From: Adiantum capillus-veneris | Taxonomy: Eukaryota; Streptophyta; Polypodiopsida; Polypodiales; Pteridaceae | Length of the DNA: 64,000 bases | Direction of reading: 5' to 3' | Assembly (NCBI GenBank): GCA_014529385.2 | Contig: CM043959.1 | Span: 64,305,753 to 64,369,752 of the forward strand | In this document: in pieces, positions 11,671 to 23,813 of the stretch | Layout of the letters: each line of letters opens with the position of its first letter | Numbering within the stretch: the first letter of the stretch is position 1 | Position numbers and translations under genes: made by a program | Notes under the pieces: model-generated | Database searches by the model: none | The model's input: the letters and a program-made list of their open reading frames with translations, nothing else | Told to the model about the DNA's origin: nothing

Positions 11671-11890
11671 TGTCGTGCTGCGACACGTACATAGTGGGAA
11701 CGGATGCTACAAGATCTATCTTGTAACTTTTTAGATACATAATTATCTTTCCTATAATGTACATATGCATATTTAAGTATAATAATAAGCCTTCTATCTC
11801 ATCCTATTATTTTTCTCAAGGATAACCTATTCTTACTTTACCATCAGAAAATACTATGGGAAAAGCATCAATAGCTCCACCTCTTTAACT
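11671..11890 (+). repeat. GYP2 3' LTR, left part
   Basis: Matches 5368-5587 of the 5' LTR with a few substitutions, then ends at CTCTTTAACT where the inserted sequence begins. The rest of the LTR is found at about 13588-13682. Confidence 0.85.
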
Positions 11891-13587
11891 TTGGGAAAAA
11901 ATCATTGATTCTTTATTTCTACTATCTCATTATCATCTCACACCCTAGCTAGATCCTATATCTAGGGTAAACTCCAATATATATATATATATTCTATGTA
12001 TTTTTTATACTTTTCTTATATTTCTTTTTAAATAGCTACTAGGAGGGAATCAAATCCTAGTGGGACACTAGGTGGCATGATTTCAAAGATACACTTATTT
12101 TAATGCATTATTGCAAGCATGATTACAAAACTTTATCAAGGAGCAATGTCATGCTTTCATATGGCATGAGGTGTCCTTTGGAATTAAATGAAAGTCTAGG
12201 CTAAGGGGACCACGGGAAGACTTTTGCTGTCAGAAATGGACCCTATTTTGATGAATTTTTTACACAAGGTTCCAATCCGAATTGGAAAATGATTTTCAAA
12301 TGAAAATCGTAGCTAATGAGCTGAAGTTTCTGCCCATAGTTTTACTTTTTTATTTAGAGCCACAGTTGAGGAGATATGATCAAAATACTGGACCCCAGTC
12401 TGCCCACATCATGCAGGGACAGCTCATTTCCAACTTTTCCAATTCCTATTCACACTGGCTCCTCTCTTCTTGTGTAAACCCTTGGGGGTTCCCTTCACCT
12501 ATAAAAGGGGACCTCTTCTTCCTTGAAAAAGAAAAACTCAAGCATTCAAGCCATTGATGAGAGGAATTCTTGAGGGAGTGAGTAGTAATGCCTAATTGTA
12601 CTTAGCCCCATTAACATAAGCCCAAGCCTACACTTTCTCCTAGAGGAAGACTAGCCATTCTTGTACGCTATCCTTGGAAGATCAACTCTAATCAAAGAAG
12701 GTGTTGTACTTGGCGTATCAATCAACGTTGAATGCTTCCCTCTTCTTCTCTCTCCCATCAATAATGGTGCCGAAGGGTTTCAAGTAAGATGTGTTCTGCA
12801 TTGATGTTTTATTGATTTCTTGTTGTTTTCATTTTCATCTCTAATCCAACATATATATATGTATCTAATCTCATCTCCTTAACCAAACCTATCTCTCTCA
12901 TTCTTAGTAATTCATCCTCTCTAGGTTCTCTTTGCTACAGGTACATCTCTCCTCGCAGTATCCTTATTGCCTACGGGCAAGAATAGGGCTTGGGAGGGAA
13001 ACTTCTCATCTCTTCACTTCTCTCATATCTACATTTCTCACATACTATCCTAGATGAATAACCCACATGATGATCATTTCTATCGCTTTCACTCTGTACG
13101 ATCTATTAGAATTAACGTATGGATTAGCCGAAAAATACACTTTCAACAACGTATAGTGTTTCTCTTTGGCCCAGAAAGGCTTAATGAAATACTTCTATCA
13201 CCGGATCCCATCATACTACCTCTCATAGACTATAACTTTTCTTTTGACGTAAGCGTAGTTATCTTGCTATGAACCAAGAGGATTTGTACACACAATTAAT
13301 CCCAATCACTAGACAAAATATATATATTATGGTAAGCACAAAACTACAATTCCAAAGAACAATTCGTAGCCTATTTGGTCAGCCAAGATTGAATGCCATT
13401 AACTGATCTATTAACCCTTTCATATTACCCATGATACGATATGACCATAGCCTTGATTTTTTCATTTTCGTATTGTTTTGACATTCTCTTTTGTGTTCTT
13501 TCTTTGTGTGTGTGAGTGCAAGAGAGAAAGAGTGAATCTTCTTTGATTGCACTTCTTTCCAAACCCTAGTCTTCATGGCATCTATGG
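11891..13587. mobile_element. Unidentified 1.7-kb insertion in the GYP2 3' LTR
   Basis: This sequence is absent from the GYP2 5' LTR and splits the 3' LTR. TTTAACT occurs at both edges (11884-11890 and 13588-13594) and may be the target duplication. It contains a promoter-like stretch CCTATAAAAGGGG (about 12498), a short AT repeat (about 11975-11990), an inverted repeat (ACCCTAG...CTAGGGT near 11943-11970), and a small ORF at 13054-13272 with no recognisable domain. A solo LTR or other non-autonomous element is likely; terminal repeats could not be fixed. Alternatively the 5' LTR lost part of this region. Confidence 0.5.
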
Positions 13588-13682
13588 TTTAACTCATTCA
13601 TATAGTTTTTGTTGAGTTCTCTCACAAACTCTCACAGCCATAAGCCCGGTGCTTTCCTGGCAAGACCGCAAATATCTCGACA
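13588..13682 (+). repeat. GYP2 3' LTR, right part
   Basis: From about TTCTCTCACAAACTCTCACA onward it matches 5591-5657 of the 5' LTR and ends CTCGACA, followed by the target duplication CCGT. Confidence 0.85.
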
Positions 13683-13686
13683 CCGT

Positions 13687-14450
13687 CAGTCCGGGGGGGC
13701 ACACACATCCGCACTGCGGGCACCGAGGGGAAACATGAAAACAAGAGAAAGAGAAGGGGGGAAGGGGAAACAACAACAAGAACAAGATGGGGCAATAGTG
13801 GCTTGATTGCATTTCAAAAGGCATGTACACCGGCTTGCACTACCATCACTATGGCCATTTTCAAGAAAAAAGTTACAAAGGGATTAGCTTGTTAGAGAAC
13901 TCCACTTTGCAGGCTTCAAACGGCACCCAAAAAGCCCCTAATTTGATTAAAATTTGACTTTTATAAGGGAAGCTTTCAACTTTGGAAACTATACTTCAAC
14001 TGGTCCATCTGGCACCCTGATTTGGTATCTCTTGGAAGGGGTATCCGCTTTACTTCTCTCTGCTTTCTCTTGCTCTCCTTGCACTTGGGGGGGGGGGGGG
14101 GTGGCATTAGCGATGTCGCTACTGTCCCCTAGGCTTTTTTAGTTTTTTTTTTTTTACCCCTTTTGGGGGGCTATCTTGCACTGCTTGTTTAACTTTCACT
14201 TGGACTATCTTTGTTCGACTCCCACCAGTCCACCTACCCTCTCTTTGGTCCTACCATGCCCGGCCTTGGAAAGGCTTGCTTGACTTTGCACTTGGCGTCC
14301 CTTTAGGCCTCCTTGCCTTCGCCTTTGCTTTGTCGGTCTTTGCTTGCCTGGCCTTGAAATGGGCCCGCCCTTTGTACTTGCCCCGGCTCGATCCGCCTTG
14401 GAACGGCTCGGTTGCCTTTGCACTTGGTCCATATGGTGGCCTCTTCGGGT

Positions 14451-14510
<60 letters not shown>

Positions 14511-15872
14511 GTGGGATTGCCCCCTTGGCGCTTGTCCTCTCAGTCGCTCTGGATCTTTCTTCACCCCTGCAGGAAGGCCTTCTACTCTCATGTCTTGGGG
14601 AGGGGGGCATTAGCAAGGTCGATATTGCCTCCCCCCCTTAGCCCTCCAAAATGGGGCCTCCAATGGCCGGTAGTGGGAAAGAGCCCTCTTGGGCGCCTGC
14701 CACATCACCTGAATGCACCGCCAGTGAGCCGCCCACCACCTCTAGCTACTCCCTCCTCACGCGGGTGCGCGCCACCGGCGCCACCCCTCCTGATCAAAAC
14801 CGGCGCGCATCGCCCGATAGGGCCGCCTGCGCAGCGCCCGACAGTGATACGCCATCACCCACGGGGCTCCAAGCTCCCCACACTCCACCTTATAACTCCA
14901 AGAGGCCAAATGGCCTAGCCTATATACTCCACGGACCATGCTTTCTCCTGCGCATATGGGATTTACCCAATGCCACATGGCAGCTGCCGGTCCAAAGTCC
15001 CCCATGCTTCTATTAAAATGCACAAAAACTTCTAAAAAAACCTCGTTTCTTGCTCCTGTTTGATCAGCTGTCATCCAGTGCTCAAGGGTCCCCTAGTCAC
15101 CTGGTGAAGATCCACAAAAAGCCCATATTCTAGACTTCAAGCGTCCATAACGGCTCCCCAAACCGATTTCATCGTGGCCTTGAACGGAGCCCCCCAAATT
15201 GGCCAAAAACATCTCGCCCTCCACGTTTGCCACAAACCACCAACTTTGATCGATCATTTCTCCGTGCTCCGACCTCAGATTCACATGCAATTGACTCCTA
15301 CTAGCTCCACATAGTGCACACCATCCAGGAGACACCTAGCGAGTTCCAGAAAACACCAGATGGCGCATCCCCCAGAACGATTGACTTGGCCCATAGCTGG
15401 CCCCTGGAAAAACTTATGAGGGCCATAACTTGCTATCCAGAGCTCCGATTGGCAATCCAAGAAGATAGGAACGCTCCATAACTCACGCTCTACACATGCA
15501 TCCATTGGCACCTACCTGGGCCACTTGTCCCCAGCTGTCTTATCCGTCGGGGATCTGCTATACCTTCTAACTTTGAACTGCAATATCTTGAGCATCGGGG
15601 CTCCGTTTGATGAGCCATCTGGACCAACTTCTAGAGCACACTGAACACTACATTTCAGAGCCTGACTTGGCATTTCAGGCACCTTCACCTGTCATTCCAA
15701 TTGAGCCAACTTGGAGCTATTTTAGCCTAAAAAGTTTCCTTGGGCATACATTCTTGCTTCCCTTTGGCTGCCCAGGACCTTGGTACCTACCCTAGCCTTC
15801 TGCATTGCACCCTCCTGCTACCTCTACCTAACATAGACCATTTCCTAGCTTAGACCAACTTTGGTTGCACCA
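13687..15872 (-). repeat. GYP1 5' LTR, U3/R portion
   Basis: Continuation of the LTR interrupted at 5367. Blocks shared with the LARD-A LTR (44889-48073) confirm this: the CGGGGGGGC block (13692), TAGCGATGTCGCTA (14108 versus 45687), CCACATGGCAGC (14977 versus 46031), CTCCGTTTGATGAG (15600 versus 47802), and CTGCCCAGGACCTTGGTACC-like sequence (15769). The right edge TTGGTTGCACCA at 15872 matches LARD-A at 48073; similarity ends there. A GC-rich middle (14640-14880) and a CT tract lie inside. Confidence 0.78.
14452..14509. repeat. (CT)n microsatellite in GYP1 LTR
   Basis: About 29 uninterrupted CT units. Homologous LTRs carry longer CT tracts at 45119-45210 and 50359-50450, although the position within the LTR differs. 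Nearby is a G homopolymer (about 14086-14101). Confidence 0.95.
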
Positions 15873-17561
15873 ACGTGTGCAAGTGGGGACCCCATGAGTA
15901 GTGTGGAAAATAGTGGCCAATAGAGCAGTTGACCATAGCTTGGCCAACCAAGAAGTATGGCTAGAGATCTACTCGAAGGAGGAGCAGATGTCAAATTGAC
16001 TCTTGGCAACATCGTAAAGGAGACAGAGATGGATGTGACTTTGCTCTACGAGATACCTCGCCCACATGAAGAGTCAATCCTAGACCAGTGGGAAGCCACT
16101 ATTGTGGCTGAATACATGCCAAGAATAATTTCTTGTCCTAATCAATGCTCATACAATGTTGTTGTAGACACTTGCACTTAATTTCCAAGCCACCACAACC
16201 TGCTAGACTATCTAAAACTACATCCCCAACCTTTGTGAAGGTACCTAACAACCACCTATTTACAAAAGCACAAACATTAGCAGACATTTCAATGGCACAT
16301 TAGCCGAGTAGTTCAATTGCAAGAATTGAGCATAAAGGTGCCCTCCTTGACTTATCGAGCAAAGAACTCGCTCTTCTCCACTCCATGCTAAAATGGTGCT
16401 CCAAGGGCATCTAGCATCCATGGCTCATTCCATAGTGGCTCTCGGATCATGTCACAATCAAACTCAAACCCATCGTTGTCAGCTGCCACATCTCCTGCTT
16501 GACAATTATACAATGGAATCACAGGAAGGCCTTCAATTTTATGTGTGAGCATGACTAGCAATAAGGTTGCAACCTGCAATATGAGCATTGTTTCAAACAA
16601 AAAACACGCAAATATCTACCAACCATGAAATTTGTGGAGAAATGGTTGAGAACTTACTGGATCCGTGATGTCATCTATCACAGCGTATGTGCATGACACC
16701 ATACAAAGAAAGATAGTGCGAACATGGCAAAAATTGTGCAAGCAAGCCTCCTCAGTGACGAGTGTCAAGTGGTATGTTCAACACGCCATGACTACTGCGC
16801 CATCCGATAGTAAAAACTTTGTAGCCAAGGTGAACACGCTGGAAACGAGCTCAATAGAGAATGCATTCCATCGGGGTATGCCACCAATGTCAGAATCAAG
16901 TTTGCAATGTGTGAGACGATCTGCCCACACAAGTCGCACCCCTCCAAGACACTGATTAGGCTCCATTTTGTCGGAGTGTGAGAGAGATCCAATCAAACAT
17001 TGGACCACTCAAAGGCCCCTGCAATACATAAATACCATGCAAAAGAAGATTGAGAGAGTGCTTGTTAAATTCAAAATGGGAGCCAAAGTGTCATAAACTC
17101 ACTCATAAGAAATCTTTGGATCCATAATAGCCTTCTGTAGATGGAATACAACAGCAAGTACTACAAGATGTACTAGGTCTACCCCAACACTTAAGATTTA
17201 TGCCATTTGTGCGTCAGAGTGAGCCAAAACTGTGTCAAACGCAAAATTTAATGAAATGTTAGGTATCACAATTTTGTTGTTTGTCAAAACAGGGATTTTT
17301 TTGTGGTGGAATTTCTTACCTAGTGGAAAGGAGTCAAGTGGTCCAGGTGGTCGAATAGAAACTAGTGGCTGCCCTTGCTTTGAAAAGTACCAATGGATAT
17401 GGTTCACTTGGGACCTCGAGATCTGGAGGCTTGGGAAGGACTAGATCTCCGTGACTCCAAGTGATGTTCAGAATCACCTTGCTCATAATCTAACCCACCA
17501 CCTTCATGCTCGCTCCTTTTGCTCTAAAACTCCTCCAAGAACTCTGAAAAATCACTGATGA
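15873..17561. other. Unassigned sequence right of GYP1
   Basis: Past the GYP1 LTR edge no retrotransposon motif is recognised. A short minus-strand ORF (16388-16600, with a Leu-rich start and an acidic GFEFDCDMIREP stretch) may be a further exon of the decayed gene at 17562-19786, but no splice sites could be tied to it with confidence. Nothing else supportable is visible. Confidence 0.4.
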
Positions 17562-19786
17562 CTAGTCGTCCTCTCTTCTTGCCTTGTTTAGGTCTATCCT
17601 TAGTAGTTTTTGGGCTTCCAAGTCCTTGGTCATGCCAGGGGAAATGGCATCACTGGAAGGTTGATTGATGGTGACACTTCTGCTTTTGCCCTTACCCTTA
17701 ACCTTCTTGTGCAATGCTGCAAGTCCACAAAAAAGTGAGGACACTATAGCAAATTAAACACATTATTTGAATGAGAAAAACATTACTTACCGTTGTATGC
17801 TTCAGCTTCATCTTTGGGAAATTTGTCATCCGCATAGTCCAAAAACCATGGACAGTCTCTCCATGTTTCCTTACCATGGAGCTTCTATATCCAATCGATA
17901 GGATAGAGACCACTCTCCTCTCTCTTAGACTCCACCCACGCATCGCTAGGATGCTCGAGCTATGGACTGCGAAGGCCTATTTTAAGGGTGTCCAACCACC
18001 GTCTACAAAAAACAAGAGGAATAACTCCACCATTCATAACACACAATTTTAATATTGTGTAGTTCAATACCTGTATCGCATGCAACAGACAATACAAGCA
18101 AAATGTGGTTGCTCCTCTGCATTGTGGGTAGCTTGTATGGTTTGCTTCCATTACACAAAAGCCTTGTCAAAGTGATTTTGGTGAAAAGCCTGCTATGCAT
18201 CACTAAGATACATGCTACAATCACATGAGCTTCTTTAATGTGGAGTTCTCGGCCTCCACTTTTTTCCCATTAAGTATTAGTAATATGGCATTACAAGATA
18301 ATACCCCAAACTCTAGTGTTAGTACGCTCACCTTTCAAGCTGCATTTGTAACGATTGTGAGAAGGGCTTCTCCTACGTCGCAATAGATACTTACACTAAC
18401 GACACATCACCCTTGGCTAATATATTGATCAGGCAACATTTTTTGCAATGTATCATTGGATAACATTCTTAATAAATTAAGGAGAACAAACAGTGCTTTC
18501 AAAAGCAAATAGTACTTACTTTGAAGGACTAATCCACGCCCATGCAACCTCAGAGAATCTGAAGGGGGTCATTTTGCAACCCTTCTCTCCCCAGCCCACA
18601 AAGCAGATGCATTTTCAAAAAAAAAAATGTTCCATTTTTGGGATTGGCTATGACTGTTATCTCTAGTCCCTTTCGCACAAAAAAAATTATCGGTCTCTTT
18701 CACTGCCAAATCATAGCTTGCCTTGTAATCATCTTCATGCATGTGGTACTCTTTACTCCCCTTCACAAGTTAATTTTGTGTTTTCAGCCGATACATTGCA
18801 TCGAACTCTTCCTCCAATACAAATTGCCAAATCAAACTCATTTGCAAAAAAAAATCCTATGTGCTTACCTAATGCATGTGTATTATAAATTTACAATTAC
18901 CTTCCACATTAGTTGCGCTAGCAAAGACATAGGTATTCTAAGTCATTTTGAATGGTTCATTGCCATCCCACGAAGTGCCCTATAAGCTTTTTCCATATCT
19001 TCTGCATTGAATTTGTCCAATAAGGAATGTGGGTCTGCAAGCACTAATTTTTGTATCATAAATATGTCACACGTAGTGGTGTGAGGCACATGGATTCGCA
19101 GCACCCTAATTTTAAATGAAACATTATATTAACAATTGATAATATCAAGTGCACCAATAGAAGTGTGAAGAAATTTACTTGTTGACCATGCCGAACACCA
19201 AAAGAAATTATGCCATCTCCGCAAGGTCGCACTTCACAATCGTGCACTCAACCTTAGTTGTAGAGAATTCATCCACGCGCTCTCGCAATGCCCAATCTTT
19301 CCACGCATGGAGTTGATGGTTGTCGTCTCCAAAAATGAACATTTTCTCCTCCACGTGAGAGAGCTCGGGGATGTCTCTAATTTGATCATCAAATGTGGTC
19401 GACATCATTAACTCTTTCCTGTAAGTGTCACGCCTATCAAATGGTATAGGATCTTGTCCGAGAAAAGCTTCGGACACAATGAAGCGAGCCATCATGGGTT
19501 GGTAACCCCTTTTGGCTATAGGGGTTGTTACTTCAGCCACACAATCATCGTTCGTTCTAATGTCCGGGTTGCCCAAAAGACGGCAAAGGGGGATACAAGG
19601 CAACAAGTGATTGTATGGCACAACATGTGCATCAATCCAACCCGATGAGATGTGAATATCAACCACAGATCCAAAGAAATTGGTAAGAGGATCATTACCC
19701 GTGTTTTTTGCAAGGATGGTTATTGACGTGATTGCACTCGTCGAAGGAGGCACTTGCATCGTCGTCAAAACGGACGCTCCAACCAC
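17562..19786 (-). pseudogene. Decayed multi-exon gene of unknown function
   Basis: Exon 1 (19786-19179) encodes a 192-residue open stretch ending in KMFIFGDDNHQLHAWKDW and DLAEMA, then a TAA and FLLVFGMVNK. A 73-bp GT-AG intron (19106-19178) joins it in frame to exon 2 (19105-18901: VLRIHVPHTTTCDIF ... FNAEDMEKAYRALRGM, one TGA). Later exons include 18002-17791 (GKETWRDCPWFLDYADDKF), joined in frame across a 74-bp GT-AG intron (17717-17790) to a Lys-rich last exon (17716-17562: ALHKKVKGKGKSRSV ... ARREDD). Other exons around 18520-18800 are less clear. The preserved frame over two introns argues for a real former gene; the stops show decay. GDDNHQLHAW loosely recalls GDGNHR-type ParB/sulfiredoxin-like motifs (weak). 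It may be a host gene or a DNA-transposon gene. Confidence 0.55.
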
Positions 19787-19950
19787 GGAACTGCTCTTTG
19801 GAGTGGTGTGCAGAGGATTTTCTTCTTAGGTGATTTGAATTGTCATCTCTTCTTATCTCTTCTTGGCGGTCGACGTCTTTGGACTATTTTCTTGTTAAAA
19901 TTTGGCATCTTGTTTTTTAATTAGGGTGCTTATGGTTTTGAAAGAACCAA

Positions 19951-20070
19951 TGAAAGGTGAAAGTAATAGAGAGATTTGAAGGTGTAGGAAGAAGGTTTAA
20001 GAGAAATGATGAAAGGTGAAAGTAATATGAGAGGTTTAAAGGTGTGGGAATAAAGTTTAAGAGAAATGAA
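19951..20070. repeat. Short tandem repeat, period about 58
   Basis: A unit beginning ATGAAAGGTGAAAGTAATA is repeated at 19951 and 20009, with a partial third copy ending in AAGAGAAATGAAATAGAAGA. It lies just upstream of the minus-strand gene's exon 1 and is purine-rich. Confidence 0.7.
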
Positions 20071-20224
20071 ATAGAAGAGAGTGGGAGTAGAAGGTTTGAA
20101 AAGGTATAAAGGAATGAAAAAAAAATCTTTTCTGAAAGATAGAGATCACTAACACTTAAGGAAGAGTAGAATTATGAGGAAAAATAAACAGTCCAAAAGT
20201 GAACTTTTATAGGCATTTCAAAAG

Positions 20225-20640
20225 AGGAGGTGCGGTACAAAAAAAGGGGAGGGGGAAGGGGGGGGGGAGGGTGTTTTGCTAGGCACATAGGGGTGCTCAC
20301 AAGGGGAGAGGGGACCGGCAGGGCAGGGCGGGGCGGACGCAAGTGGGGGTGCAGGGCGCAAGGGGACAGGGGAGACGTAGGCGCAGCAGGGGTAGGGGAG
20401 AGAGAAACTGGGTGCGAGAGGGATGCGGGGGGAGGGGCGGGGGCGGTAGGAAGCAGGGGGGCAGCAGGGATAGCTGGATGCGAGGGGGGCGCAGGGGAGG
20501 GGCGACAAGGCGGGCACAGCTAGGAATGCAGGGTAGGAGGGGGCGACGGGGGACGCAAGGACAGCAGAGGTAGGGGGTGCGAGGGACGTGATGAGGATGG
20601 GCATTTCGGTGTGAGGGGGACAGGGGACGAGGGTGGGTGG
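20225..20640. repeat. G-rich low-complexity tract
   Basis: About 400 bp with G-runs of 3-10 on the plus strand (for example GGGGAGGGGGAAGGGGGGGG near 20247), loosely repeating GCAGGG/GGGGACG. The open frames here are artefacts of the composition. The density of G-runs makes quadruplex formation plausible. Confidence 0.8.
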
Positions 20641-20883
20641 CCCGAGGGCTGTTGTTATCTATGTGGCAATCCAGATGGACTACCACCACACAGACAGTGG
20701 AGTGTCGCATGTACACCACGTGTACTGCGGGCCACCCGCATTCCACGTGGACAACAATAGCGGCTCCCCCTGACCCGCATCATACCACCACCTTGGGTGT
20801 ATGCAAGATAGAGTGTACCCACTTCTCGCAGTCCGTACCCAAGCGTGACCTCCGCAATGTGGCTAACTTGTCGAGTTACCCTT

Positions 20884-23178
<2,295 letters not shown>

Positions 23179-23500
23179 TGTTGAGATGTCGAGCTCTACA
23201 CCTTGAGCTGGCATCCACTACGAGTCTTGGCCGCTTACGGCATTTACTCACTGGCGCGTTAGGTGACCGACACGGAGGATCTCTGCCAGTGATTCTACAG
23301 CTGGACTACACTTATAGTGCCAGCCTAGTACGCTTCTAGCGAGTTCACACTCAGTGACCGCATGTACATATGTGCTACTTTTCAGCTTTAGCACTAAGTC
23401 ATTTTGTACTTTTTTTCTGTGAAGAAGAAGAAGAAGCTTTCCATCTCTCGTGTGCTTTGTGCTTGTCTTGTGTAGCTCTCTTGCATCCTCATTCTTTACA
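23179..23500 (+). repeat. COP-B 5' LTR
   Basis: Starts TGTTGAGATG and ends TTCTTTACA. A GAAGAAGAAGAAG stretch lies near the 3' end. Confidence 0.95.
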
Positions 23501-23514
23501 TGGTATCAGAGCCT
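23501..23514 (+). other. COP-B primer-binding site (initiator tRNA-Met type)
   Basis: TGGTATCAGAGCCTGG directly follows the LTR; it is complementary to the 3' end of plant initiator tRNA-Met, the usual Copia primer. Confidence 0.93.
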
Positions 23515-23813
23515 GGTGCAGGCAAGAGAGGCTAAGAGAGCAAGAGCATCACAATCCCTTCGTTCGCAATCCACGACCAGATGCCGAAGGCGCCTCGCGC
23601 AGCGAAAAAAATTTTAGGGGTTTTTCGCACAAGTTTCTGAACAGGTCTCCAAAGTGCAGTATACAGAGATTTACTGTACAAGTACAGTGGTTGTATGTAC
23701 GCTTGATTGTGGACACTCGTTGAGTGTAGAAAGCGTTACAAGAACCACGATAGCAGGTTCAGCAGATTTGCAGGTTTTTGCAGATTGCAGCTATTTTGTC
23801 TTAGTGCTTCAAG

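Larger units (their letters stand above)
5368..13682 (+). mobile_element. GYP2: Ty3/Gypsy LTR retrotransposon nested in the GYP1 LTR
   Basis: The LTRs have matching ends (TGTCG...CGACA, a 5-bp inverted repeat). The element is flanked by CCGT on both sides (5364-5367 and 13683-13686), and removing it restores a continuous GYP1 LTR. Inside are gag with zinc knuckle, protease, RT, RNase H and integrase in Gypsy order on the plus strand. The coding region carries at least six stop codons plus frameshifts near 8090 and 9510-9545. The 3' LTR is interrupted by a separate 1.7-kb sequence (about 11891-13587). Confidence 0.9.
1..15872 (-). mobile_element. GYP1: Ty3/Gypsy LTR retrotransposon, left end outside window, 5' LTR split by GYP2
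   Basis: Read on the minus strand, the order is 5' LTR (15872 down to 5110, interrupted by GYP2), primer-binding site (about 5091-5105), gag, zinc knuckle, protease, reverse transcriptase, RNase H, a second RNase H-like domain and integrase, which runs off the window at position 1. The gag-protease-RT-RH-integrase order defines Ty3/Gypsy. The second RNase H-like domain and the LTR of roughly 2.4 kb (after removing GYP2) resemble the plant Tat/Ogre lineage; that placement is inference. Reading frames are broken by stops and frameshifts, so it is inactive. The 3' LTR and right-hand target duplication cannot be seen. Confidence 0.88.

Noticed and set aside
14205-15074. Overlapping open frames on both strands in the GYP1 LTR
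   Set aside because: GC-rich composition and the CT tract keep frames open; the homologous LARD-A LTR does not preserve them.
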